A DNA stretch of 33,423 bases from Caulobacteraceae bacterium (GTDB taxonomy: Bacteria > Pseudomonadota > Alphaproteobacteria > Caulobacterales > Caulobacteraceae): NCBI GenBank assembly GCA_947474775.1, contig CANJKG010000004.1, positions 1-33,423 of the forward strand, given 5' to 3'. The notes below the pieces were generated by a model. That model did not search any database. It saw nothing but the letters and a program-made list of their open reading frames with translations, and had not been told where the DNA came from. Within the stretch, counting starts at the first letter, position 1; each line of letters starts with the position of its first letter. The position numbers and the translations under genes are program-made. Shown piece by piece: positions 1-6,739 of this stretch.

Positions 1-58
1 CGTATCCGCGCGCCTGGAGCGCCTCGAAGAGGGTCGGATGGGTGTTGGGGAAGGGCAT
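1..58 (-). CDS. Probable DEAD/DEAH-box helicase, N-terminal fragment
   Basis: Only the first 19 codons lie in the window; the gene continues beyond its left edge. Reading from the ATG at 58-56 gives MPFPNTHPTLFEALQARGY. This resembles the extreme N-terminus of alphaproteobacterial DEAD-box helicases, where an 'ARGY' helix leads into the Q motif. The Q motif, Walker A and DEAD motifs would lie outside, so the family call rests on resemblance of a short stretch. No strong ribosome-binding site precedes the ATG. It would be the third minus-strand gene after dapB and the small gene at 118-336. Confidence 0.4.
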   Translation of the reverse strand, partial: MPFPNTHPTLFEALQARGY

Positions 59-117
59 TGCCGCTGAAGACCCGAGCGCGGCCCGCCTGGCAACCCCTCT
101 CGTAGAGAACCGCTGGT

Positions 118-336
118 CTAGGAGAGACCCCGGGCGACCTCATCGTGCAGCTGGTAGAGCCGGCGGCGCTCCTCATAGTGGTCGGCGGCGGCGATCCGTT
201 CGCGCAGGACACGAACAGCGTCCTCGCCGTAGGTCGCCTTGAGTTCACGAGCCTCGGCGCGCACCTGCCGGCGCCGCCAATGGGATATGCGGCCGGATAG
301 CTCCGCCACCATGCCGCCCAGCAATGGAAGACCCAC
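118..336 (-). CDS. Small conserved-looking hypothetical protein
   Basis: I do not recognise the family. The frame lies directly downstream of dapB and has no upstream ATG; it opens at two consecutive GTG codons (339 and 336). A GGAGG sits three bases before the first GTG and six before the second, so 336 is the better start, giving 72 residues. The N-terminal ten residues are hydrophobic (VGLPLLGG), too short for a membrane helix. The rest is strongly charged and helical in character, rich in Arg, Glu and Ala (RRRQVRAEARELKA, then EERRRLYQLHDE). It is probably transcribed with dapB, whose stop lies about 60 bases upstream. A short cytoplasmic helical protein is all that can be claimed. Confidence 0.6.
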   Translation of the reverse strand: MGLPLLGGMVAELSGRISHWRRRQVRAEARELKATYGEDAVRVLRERIAAADHYEERRRLYQLHDEVARGLS

Positions 337-396
337 CACGCGCCTCCGCCAGCCTTCGAGGCCTGGGAGCGTGCGCCTGAGATGGTTAGCGGAGCG

Positions 397-1188
397 CTAA
401 CCCTGTTTCGGCATCCCGAGCACGTCGACCATGTCGTATTCGCCGGCCGGGCGGCCGGCCACCCAGCGGGCCGCCGCCACCGCGCCCCTGGCGAACAGGC
501 CCCGGTCGCGGGCCGAGTGCGACAGGGTCAGGATTTCCTCGTCGGAGGCGAAGGTGACGCTGTGCTCGCCGACGATTCCGCCGCCGCGCATCACCGAGAA
601 GCCGATGTCGCCGCAGGTCCGCTCGCCGGTGATCCCGTCGCGGGCCCGCTTGGCCACCGCATCCAGGGCCACGCCGCGGCCCCTGGCGGCCGCCTCCCCC
701 AGCATCAGGGCGGTGCCCGAGGGCGCGTCCACCTTGCGCCGGTGGTGGGCCTCGAAGACCTCGATGTCGTAGTCGCTGGCCGCCAGAGCCCTGGCCGCCT
801 GGGCCACCAGGCCCAGCAGCATGTTCACTCCCAGGGAGAAATTGCCCGCCCGCACGATGGCGATCTTCCCGGCGGCGGCCGCCACCGCATCGATCTGGCC
901 CGGATTGAAGCCGGTGGAGCCGATCACCAGGGCCGGGCCGCCTCTCAGGGCGGCGCGGGCGGCGAGCTCGGCCGAGGCCGCGGCGCTGGTGAAGTCGATC
1001 ACCACATCGGCCATCCCAAGGGCCTGCTCCACATCCACCAGCCCAGGCGCCTCCGCGCCCGGCCGATCAAACAGGGCGACGGGCTCCATACCCTGGGCGC
1101 GCAACGTCGCGGCCACGGCCTGCCCCATGCGGCCGGCCGCGCCGGCGACGGCGATCTTGAGGATGGCGGACAGGGCGGAGTCTCCCAT
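397..1188 (-). CDS. dapB: 4-hydroxy-tetrahydrodipicolinate reductase
   Basis: Catalyses the NAD(P)H-dependent reduction in the diaminopimelate/lysine pathway, in the cytoplasm. The product is 263 residues, normal for the family. Visible are the N-terminal Rossmann motif GAAGRMG, the IGSTGF segment, and the signature [16 protein letters not shown], which holds the catalytic His pair and the Lys that binds substrate. The frame is open to 1377, but that upstream stretch has no family similarity and runs through the dapB/maeB divergent gap, so the ATG at 1188 ([16 protein letters not shown]) is chosen. A GGGAGA lies about 13 bases upstream, which is long spacing. It faces away from maeB across 129 bases that must hold both promoters. 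The small gene at 118-336 follows on the same strand. Confidence 0.95.
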   Translation of the reverse strand: MGDSALSAILKIAVAGAAGRMGQAVAATLRAQGMEPVALFDRPGAEAPGLVDVEQALGMADVVIDFTSAAASAELAARAALRGGPALVIGSTGFNPGQIDAVAAAAGKIAIVRAGNFSLGVNMLLGLVAQAARALAASDYDIEVFEAHHRRKVDAPSGTALMLGEAAARGRGVALDAVAKRARDGITGERTCGDIGFSVMRGGGIVGEHSVTFASDEEILTLSHSARDRGLFARGAVAAARWVAGRPAGEYDMVDVLGMPKQG

Positions 1189-1317
1189 AGCGACATCCGC
1201 TTCTCCCGCGACCCCGCCTAGCGGGTCAAGGCTCAGCTGGTTGTGGTCAGTCGCCCACCCGCCCTGTAGGGTGCGCCCTTCAGCCGCCGCCCCGCTTTGC
1301 AGGACCCGCCGACCCCC

Positions 1318-3612
1318 ATGGCCGACGAACAGAAACGCACATTCACCGATGAGGAAGCCCTCAACTTCCACCGCCACCCGACGCCAGGGAAGATCGCCAT
1401 CGCGCCGACCAAGCCGATGGCCACCCAGCGCGACCTGAGCCTGGCCTATTCGCCGGGCGTGGCGGTGCCGGTGCTGGCGATCGCCAAGGATCCGGAGCTC
1501 GCCTACGACTACACCTCAAAGGGCAACCTGGTGGCGGTGTTCTCCAACGGCACCGCGATCCTGGGCCTGGGCGACCTGGGCGCGCTGGCGTCCAAGCCGG
1601 TGATGGAGGGCAAGGGCGTGCTGTTCAAACGCTTCGCCGACGTCGACGCCATCGACATCGAGTGCTCGGCCACGGACCCCGACGAGATCATCAACGTCGC
1701 CAAGAACATCGGGATAACCTTCGGCGGCATCAACCTCGAGGACATCAAGAGCCCTGAGTGCTTCCGTATCGAGACCGAGCTGCAGGAACTGCTCGACATC
1801 CCCGTCTTCCACGACGACCAGCACGGCACGGCGATCATCTCCGCCGCCGGCCTGATCAACGCCTGCCACATCACCGGCAAGAACCTGGCCGACGTGAAGG
1901 TGGTGCTGAACGGCCCGGGGGCGGCGGGGATCGCCACCCTGGAGCTGATCAAGGCCATGGGCGTGAAGCACGAGAACTGCATCGCCGTGGATTCCAAGGG
2001 GGTGCTCTACCGCGGCCGAACAGAGGGCATGACCCAGTACAAGTCGGCGCATGCGATCGACACCGACAAGCGCACGCTGGCCGAGGCCGTGGCCGGCTCC
2101 GACGTGTTCATCGGGACCTCGGTGAAGGGCGCGCTGACCGGAGAGATGGTCAGGTCGATGGCGGCCAACCCGGTGATCTTCGCCATGGCCAATCCGGACC
2201 CGGAAATCACGCCCGAGGAGGCCCACGCGGTGCGCAAGGACGCCATCGTGGCCACCGGCCGCAGCGACTATCCCAATCAGGTCAACAACGTCCTGGGCTT
2301 CCCCTACATCTTCCGCGGCGCCCTCGACGTGCGGGCCCGGCGGGTGAACATGGAGATGAAGATCGCCTGCGCCAACGCGCTGGCCATGCTGGCCCGCGAG
2401 GACGTGCCGGACGAGGTGGCCGCCGCCTACCACGGCATGCAGCTGAAGTTCGGGCCCGAGTACATCATCCCAACGCCCTTCGACCCGCGCTTGATCTCCT
2501 ACATCCCGCCGTTCATCGCCCAGGCGGCCATGGACACCGGCGTGGCGCGCAAGCCCATCGAGGACATGGACGCCTACCGAGCGTCCCTGGCCCAGCGGCT
2601 CGATCCGTCCGCGGGCTTCGTCCAGAAGCTGCAGGGCGCGGTGCTGTCGCACGCCTCCACCAAGCGGATCGTGTTCGCCGAGGGCGAGGAGCCCAGCGTC
2701 ATCCGCGCCGCCTACGCCTTCCAGAGCGCCGGCCTGGGCAAGCCGATCCTGGTGGGCCGCGAGGAACTGGTGCGCGAGAATATGCGCCTCACCGGCCTCG
2801 ACCCGGCCGACGTGGAGCTGGAGGTGGTCAACGCCCGGCTGTCGCACTGGAACGAGCAGTTCACCGACTTCCTCTATGGCCGCCTGCAGCGCGAGGGCCT
2901 GTTGCGCCGCGACGTCCAGCGGCTGGTCAACCAGGACCGCAACGCGTTCGCCGCCTCCATGGTGGCGCTGGGCCACGCCGACGGCATGGTCACCGGGGTC
3001 ACCCGCTCCTTCGACCAGGTGCTGGAGGAGGTGCTGCAGGTGATCGATCCGGCGCCGGGCGGCCGGGTGATGGGCATGAGCGTGGTGCTGGCCAAGGGCC
3101 GCACCCTGTTCGTCGCCGACACCAACGTCACCGAGATGCCCGAGGCCGAGGACCTGGTGGAAATCGCCATCGAGGCCGCTCAGGCGGTGAAGGCGCTGGG
3201 CTACACGCCAAGGCTGGCCTTCATGTCCTACTCCACCTTCGGCAACCCCATGGGCCAGCGCTCGGAGAAGGTGCGCGAGGCGGTCGCGATGCTGGACGAA
3301 CTCGACGGCCTCGACTTCGAGTACGAGGGCGAGATGCCCCCGTCCCTGGCCCTGGAGCCGGCGGCGCGGGTGAACTTCCCCTTCATGCGCCTGACCGGCC
3401 CGGCTAATGTGCTGATCATGCCGGCGGTGCACTCGGCGGCTATCTCCACCCAGCTCATCCAGTCCCTGGGTGGCGCCACGGTGATCGGGCCGCTGCTGCT
3501 GGGCATGAGCAAGTCGGTGCAGATCTGCCCGCTCTCGGCCGGGGTGTCGAAGATCCTGCAGATGGCGACCATCGCGGCCTACGACCGGCCGCTGACGATG
3601 ATGGACGCTTGA
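1318..3612 (+). CDS. maeB: NADP-dependent malic enzyme with C-terminal phosphotransacetylase-like domain
   Basis: Oxidatively decarboxylates malate to pyruvate, supplying NADPH and linking the TCA cycle to pyruvate. Product 764 residues, the usual length of the fused MaeB type. The malic enzyme half (about 1-430) shows [11 protein letters not shown], the metal-site segment [12 protein letters not shown] (about 163-174), the dinucleotide-binding [12 protein letters not shown] (about 199-210) and [20 protein letters not shown]. From about residue 446 a phosphate acetyltransferase-like domain follows ([35 protein letters not shown]). In characterised MaeB proteins this domain is not a working Pta but binds acetyl-CoA and inhibits the enzyme; that is family knowledge. 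The frame also opens at a TTG seven codons earlier, but the ATG at 1318 fits the family. Confidence 0.96.
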   Translation: MADEQKRTFTDEEALNFHRHPTPGKIAIAPTKPMATQRDLSLAYSPGVAVPVLAIAKDPELAYDYTSKGNLVAVFSNGTAILGLGDLGALASKPVMEGKGVLFKRFADVDAIDIECSATDPDEIINVAKNIGITFGGINLEDIKSPECFRIETELQELLDIPVFHDDQHGTAIISAAGLINACHITGKNLADVKVVLNGPGAAGIATLELIKAMGVKHENCIAVDSKGVLYRGRTEGMTQYKSAHAIDTDKRTLAEAVAGSDVFIGTSVKGALTGEMVRSMAANPVIFAMANPDPEITPEEAHAVRKDAIVATGRSDYPNQVNNVLGFPYIFRGALDVRARRVNMEMKIACANALAMLAREDVPDEVAAAYHGMQLKFGPEYIIPTPFDPRLISYIPPFIAQAAMDTGVARKPIEDMDAYRASLAQRLDPSAGFVQKLQGAVLSHASTKRIVFAEGEEPSVIRAAYAFQSAGLGKPILVGREELVRENMRLTGLDPADVELEVVNARLSHWNEQFTDFLYGRLQREGLLRRDVQRLVNQDRNAFAASMVALGHADGMVTGVTRSFDQVLEEVLQVIDPAPGGRVMGMSVVLAKGRTLFVADTNVTEMPEAEDLVEIAIEAAQAVKALGYTPRLAFMSYSTFGNPMGQRSEKVREAVAMLDELDGLDFEYEGEMPPSLALEPAARVNFPFMRLTGPANVLIMPAVHSAAISTQLIQSLGGATVIGPLLLGMSKSVQICPLSAGVSKILQMATIAAYDRPLTMMDA

Positions 3613-3663
3613 TCGGCGCGCGGTCCGGCCCGGCCTAGCCAATCGCACGACAGATTTCGCGGG

Positions 3664-4962
3664 ATGAGTGAGCTTTCCCTGGGCGTCGACTTCGGCACCA
3701 CCAACACGGTGTTCGCCCTGGCCGGCGCGTCGGGCCCCGCCCACCTCGCCCGGTTCGCCGCGCCGCAGGGCGAGCTGTTCGCGTTCCGCAGTTGCCTGTC
3801 CTTCCAGGCGCCGCCCGAGCGGCCCTCGGAGCGGTCCGTCGCGGCGGGCCCCTGGGCCATCGAGGCCTATGCGGAGGATCCGGCAGAGACCCGCTTCATC
3901 CAGTCGTTCAAGACCTTCGCGGCGTCGGAGAGCTTCAGCGAGACCCAGGTTCTGGGCCGCCGCTACCGGTTCGAGGACCTGCTGTCGGCCTTCCTGCTGA
4001 AGATGCGCGAGTACGGGCGCCTGGAGGACCTGCCGCAGCGGCTGATCGTCGGACGGCCGGTGACCTTCGCCGGCGCGGCCCCCAACGAGTCCCTGGCGTT
4101 GCAGCGCTATGAGTCTGCGTTCCGGCGCATGGGGTTCACCGACATCCGCTACGCCTACGAGCCGGTGGGCGCGGCCTTCTTCTTCGCCCGCGAACTGGCG
4201 CAAGACGCCACGGTGCTGGTGGGCGACTTCGGCGGCGGCACCAGCGACTTCTCGATCATCCGCTTCGAGCGGGAGGCCGGCGAGATCCGCAGCCATCCCC
4301 TGGGCCGCTCGGGCGTCGGCGTGGCCGGCGACGCCTTCGACTACCGGATCATCGACAACCTGGTCTCGCCGGCACTGGGGAAGGGGTCGAGCTATGACAG
4401 CTTCGGCAAGGTCCTGCCGATCCCCAACCGCTACTACTCGACCTTCGCCCGCTGGGACCAGCTGGCCCTGATGAGCGCCGGGCGCGACATGCGCGAGATC
4501 CGGAAACTGCTGCGCGACGCCATAGAGCCGGAGAAGTTCGGCCGCCTGGTGGAGACCCTGGAGGAGAACCACGGCTACCAGCTCTATCGCTCGGTCTCGG
4601 CGCTCAAGGAGGCGCTGTCGGCCGCAGACAGCGCCGAGTTCCGCTTCGAGGCCGGGACCATCTCCCTGGCCAGACCCGTCCGCCGCGCCGAGTTCGAGGC
4701 CTGGATCGCCCCCGACCTGGCGCGGATCGGCCACGCAGTGGACGCGGCCCTGGCCGACGCCGGCCTGCCGCCTGAGAGCATCGACCGCGTCTTCCTCACC
4801 GGCGGCACGTCGCTTGTCCCGGCGGTCCGCAACATCTTCCACCGCCGCTTCCCCGCCGAGCGCATCGAGACCGGCGCGGAACTGGAATCCATCGCCTCGG
4901 GCCTGGCCCTCATCGGCCGCGAGCACGACCTCGGCCGCTGGACGATGCGGGCGGAGGCTTAG
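3664..4962 (+). CDS. Hsp70-family ATPase, YegD-like
   Basis: Product 432 residues: an actin/Hsp70-fold ATPase domain with no DnaK-type substrate-binding domain, as in E. coli YegD. Phosphate loop 1 is GVDFGTTNT (residues 7-15), phosphate loop 2 VGDFGGGTSDFSII (about 186-199), and the adenosine-side motif FLTGGTSLVPAV (about 377-388). Arg/Glu-rich helices between resemble the YegD insertions. It begins 51 bases after maeB on the same strand and could be read through from it. No good Shine-Dalgarno is seen, but the ATG (MSELSLGVDFG) leaves the right length before the first loop. The biological role of YegD-like proteins is not established. Confidence 0.9.
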   Translation: MSELSLGVDFGTTNTVFALAGASGPAHLARFAAPQGELFAFRSCLSFQAPPERPSERSVAAGPWAIEAYAEDPAETRFIQSFKTFAASESFSETQVLGRRYRFEDLLSAFLLKMREYGRLEDLPQRLIVGRPVTFAGAAPNESLALQRYESAFRRMGFTDIRYAYEPVGAAFFFARELAQDATVLVGDFGGGTSDFSIIRFEREAGEIRSHPLGRSGVGVAGDAFDYRIIDNLVSPALGKGSSYDSFGKVLPIPNRYYSTFARWDQLALMSAGRDMREIRKLLRDAIEPEKFGRLVETLEENHGYQLYRSVSALKEALSAADSAEFRFEAGTISLARPVRRAEFEAWIAPDLARIGHAVDAALADAGLPPESIDRVFLTGGTSLVPAVRNIFHRRFPAERIETGAELESIASGLALIGREHDLGRWTMRAEA

Positions 4963-5070
4963 GCGAAAGCCGCCTGGATCGAAGTCTTCAGCACCGGTTG
5001 TGCTGTGCCCGCGGCGGGCGGAAAACCCATGGACGCGCAACCGGGCGCGAACACATCGAGGGCGGGCGCA

Positions 5071-5970
5071 ATGAAGGGCGAGAAGATCCTGATCACGGGC
5101 GCGACGGGCCAGGTCGGCCTGCCGGCGGCCCTGGCGCTGGCGAAGACCAACGAGGTCTGGGCGGCGGCGCGCTTCTCCGACCCGGCCACGCGGGTGCGGC
5201 TGACGGAGGGCGGCGTCAAGTGCGTCCAGGTCGATCTCGAGAGCACGGACATGTCGGCGATCCCCACGGACTTCTCGGCGATCGTGAACGGCGCCGTCGC
5301 GCGGACCAACAGGTGGCCGGAGGACCTGGAGGGGAACGTCGGCGGGCTCGGCCGGCTGATGCACCACTGCAAGACCGTGAAGGCGTTCCTGCACGTCTCC
5401 ACCACGGCGGTGTACAAGGAAGTCCCGCACCATCCCTACGTCGAGACCGACTCGCTCGGCGACAACCACGGGGTGATGGCGCATCGCGAGACCTACAGCA
5501 TCGCCAAGATCGCCGCCGAGGCGATGGCGCAGTTCTTCGCCAGGGAGTTCCAGATCCCGACCACCATCGCGCGGCTGAACGTGCCCTATGGCGCCAACGG
5601 CGGCATGCCGAGGCGCCACCTCCTGAACATCCTGGCGGGCGACCCCATACTGGTGCACGTGGACCACCCGAATGTCTTCAACCCCCTGCACGAGCGCGAC
5701 ATCGTGGCCATGATCCCCCGACTGCTGGGGGTGGCCTCGGTCCCGGCGACCATCGTCAACTGGGGCGGCAGCGACCCGGTCAGCCTGGAGGACTATGCGG
5801 CCTTCCTCGGCGACCTGGTGGGGAAGAAGCCGGTGTGGGCGGAGACCGAGAAGATCATCCGCGGCGTGCAGATCGACACCACCCGCATGCACAAGCTGAT
5901 CGGCCCGGCCTCCGTGCCCTGGCAGGACGGGTTTAGGGACATGGTGGCGGCCGTGAAGGTCCCGGCCTAG
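5071..5970 (+). CDS. NAD-dependent epimerase/dehydratase family protein (extended SDR)
   Basis: Product 299 residues with an N-terminal Rossmann motif ITGATGQVG (GATGQVG at residues 10-16), a Ser/Thr-containing strand HVSTTAVY, and the catalytic YSIAK (Tyr142, Lys146), the layout of extended short-chain dehydrogenases that act on nucleotide sugars or related compounds. Substrate cannot be read from sequence. The frame stays open upstream to 5005, with possible starts at GTG 5005 and ATG 5029. ATG 5071 is preferred because GAGGG stands about nine bases upstream and the Rossmann strand follows immediately. It lies 108 bases after the YegD-like gene and converges with the gene ending at 6032. 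A 28-nt stretch (5723-5750) recurs with one mismatch at 6601-6628. Confidence 0.85.
   Translation: MKGEKILITGATGQVGLPAALALAKTNEVWAAARFSDPATRVRLTEGGVKCVQVDLESTDMSAIPTDFSAIVNGAVARTNRWPEDLEGNVGGLGRLMHHCKTVKAFLHVSTTAVYKEVPHHPYVETDSLGDNHGVMAHRETYSIAKIAAEAMAQFFAREFQIPTTIARLNVPYGANGGMPRRHLLNILAGDPILVHVDHPNVFNPLHERDIVAMIPRLLGVASVPATIVNWGGSDPVSLEDYAAFLGDLVGKKPVWAETEKIIRGVQIDTTRMHKLIGPASVPWQDGFRDMVAAVKVPA
5723..5750 (+). repeat. Copy 1 of a 28-nt direct repeat (inside the epimerase gene)
   Basis: This stretch of the epimerase coding sequence, encoding LLGVASVPAT, matches 6601-6628 at 27 of 28 positions; the difference is G5729 versus A6607. The 20-base core GTGGCCTCGGTCCCGGCGAC is identical. Flanks on both sides differ. 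Confidence 0.8.
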
Positions 5971-5990
5971 CCTATCCCACGCCTCCGACC

Positions 5991-6009
5991 GGAGCGCTTC
6001 GCGCTCTCC
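5991..6009. repeat. REP-like hairpin between convergent genes
   Basis: GAGCGC-TTC-GCGCTC forms a 6-bp stem with a 3-base loop, flanked by further G/C pairing (GGAGCGCTTCGCGCTCTCC). It stands between the converging stops of the epimerase (5970) and the gene ending at 6032, and is followed by CAGGATGACAG, a tail I associate with interspersed palindromes of Caulobacterales genomes. No T tract follows, so a Rho-independent terminator is possible but not clear. Confidence 0.5.
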
Positions 6010-6031
6010 AGGATGACAGTTCTGGGCGGGT

Positions 6032-6556
6032 TCAGGCGGAACTTCGCCAGGGCGGGATGGTGAGGCTCGCGACCTCGTCGCCCTCTCCGCCTTGCGGGGG
6101 AAGATGGCGTTTTACGCCGAGGGCCTTGGCGATCCTGGCGATGAGCAGTTCGACGGGCTGGTCGAGGAAGCCGTGGTCGAGCTCGGCCTCGTCTAGGAGG
6201 TTCTCCAGCTCGCCCATGAGCTCGTCGCGTTCGGCTTCGTGCCAGACCAGGCGTTCTATGGGCAGGCTGACGCGCTCCCGGTGTTCGCGGATCCGGGTGC
6301 TGCGGACATGTTCGGCGTGTTCCTCGGCCGCGAGCTCGGCGGCCAGGCGGTCGCGTTCCAGCTTGGCCTCCAGGGCCATGGACTGCCGGGCGGAGCGGGA
6401 GATGCGGTGGAAGGCGGCGGCGACGTCGGCCTTCACCTTGGGGTCGTCAGTGGCCATCGCGGAGGCCTGCAGATCGGCGGCCAGCTCCATGGCCCACTCG
6501 GTCAACCTGGCGAGATCGCGGGCGTGACGTTCGGCCATGGAGAGCGCGTCGGGCAT
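6032..6556 (-). CDS. LexA-box-controlled protein of unknown function, helical
   Basis: I do not recognise a named family. From the ATG at 6556 (MPDALSMAERHARDL) the product is 174 residues; a second ATG lies at 6538. It is almost entirely charged helix, Ala/Glu/Arg rich, with probable coiled coil around residues 50-120 (LEAKLERDRLAAELAAEEHAEH). No signal peptide or membrane segment is visible. An exact LexA box (6557-6571) abuts the ATG on its 5' side, leaving no room for a Shine-Dalgarno, so the message may be leaderless. The frame also opens at TTG 6592, but that start would put the operator inside the gene. Near the C-terminus, LPPQGGEGDEVA is encoded by REP-like sequence, so the original end may have been altered. 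The LexA box implies induction by DNA damage. Confidence 0.75.
   Translation of the reverse strand: MPDALSMAERHARDLARLTEWAMELAADLQASAMATDDPKVKADVAAAFHRISRSARQSMALEAKLERDRLAAELAAEEHAEHVRSTRIREHRERVSLPIERLVWHEAERDELMGELENLLDEAELDHGFLDQPVELLIARIAKALGVKRHLPPQGGEGDEVASLTIPPWRSSA
6083..6104. repeat. REP-like palindrome inside the 3' end of the SOS-box gene
   Basis: CCCTCTCCGCCTTGCGGGGG, preceded by CGTCG and followed by AAGATGG, looks like a decayed copy of the interspersed CCCTCTCC...GGGGGAGAGGG palindrome of alphaproteobacteria. On the minus strand it encodes the residues LPPQGGEGD, a peptide typical of such elements read in one frame. One arm is degenerate (AAGATGG instead of AGAGGG). Confidence 0.5.
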
Positions 6557-6571
6557 GAACAAAACAAGAAC
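6557..6571 (-). promoter_or_regulatory. LexA box 1
   Basis: On the minus strand the sequence reads GTTC-TTGTTTT-GTTC, an exact match to the alphaproteobacterial SOS operator GTTC-N7-GTTC. It ends one base before the ATG of the gene at 6032-6556. A TTGACG that could serve as a -35 element lies upstream at 6592-6587, but no convincing -10 is spaced correctly from it. LexA bound here would cover the start of the transcript. Confidence 0.88.
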
Positions 6572-6600
6572 ATATAAAATGCCCGGCGTCAAGCTGAAGT

Positions 6601-6628
6601 TGCTGGAGGTGGCCTCGGTCCCGGCGAC
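6601..6628 (+). repeat. Copy 2 of the 28-nt direct repeat (upstream of the SOS-box gene)
   Basis: Differs at one position from 5723-5750 inside the epimerase gene. It falls between the two LexA boxes. On the plus strand it lies in a 23-codon frame from ATG 6579 to TGA 6648-6650 (MPGVKLKLLEVASVPATHQA...), sharing the peptide VASVPAT with the epimerase. Whether that frame is expressed is unknown; it has no ribosome-binding site and looks more like a fragment. Confidence 0.75.
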
Positions 6629-6654
6629 GCATCAAGCGCAGTCCGAATGACGAT

Positions 6655-6669
6655 GTTCTTTCTTCGTTC
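6655..6669. promoter_or_regulatory. LexA box 2
   Basis: The plus strand reads GTTC-TTTCTTC-GTTC, a second exact GTTC-N7-GTTC operator, 83 bases from box 1. No real gene starts on the plus strand to its right before the M16 protease gene, which is on the other strand and ends at 6740. It therefore most likely acts with box 1 on the minus-strand gene, or is what remains of the promoter of a lost neighbour. The surrounding DNA (6650-6690) is locally AT-rich. Confidence 0.82.
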
Positions 6670-6739
6670 TAAACGAGATCTAGCAATGGGGATGTATCGG
6701 TTGTTGCCGGCCCTAGCTCGGCAGGCCAACGGCCCATTC

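Noticed and set aside
1189-1377. N-terminal extension of dapB
   Set aside because: Not similar to DapB, runs across the divergent promoter gap and into maeB.
1516-5892. A very long minus-strand open frame (1458 codons) opposite maeB, the Hsp70-like gene and the epimerase
   Set aside because: It spans three well-supported genes on the other strand, its product is His/Arg/Gly rich without any motif, and such frames are typical of third-position GC bias.
6557-6592. Start of the SOS-box gene at TTG 6592 (extra 12 residues, GILYVLVLF hydrophobic)
   Set aside because: It would place LexA box 1 inside the coding sequence; the ATG at 6556 directly after the box is more consistent.
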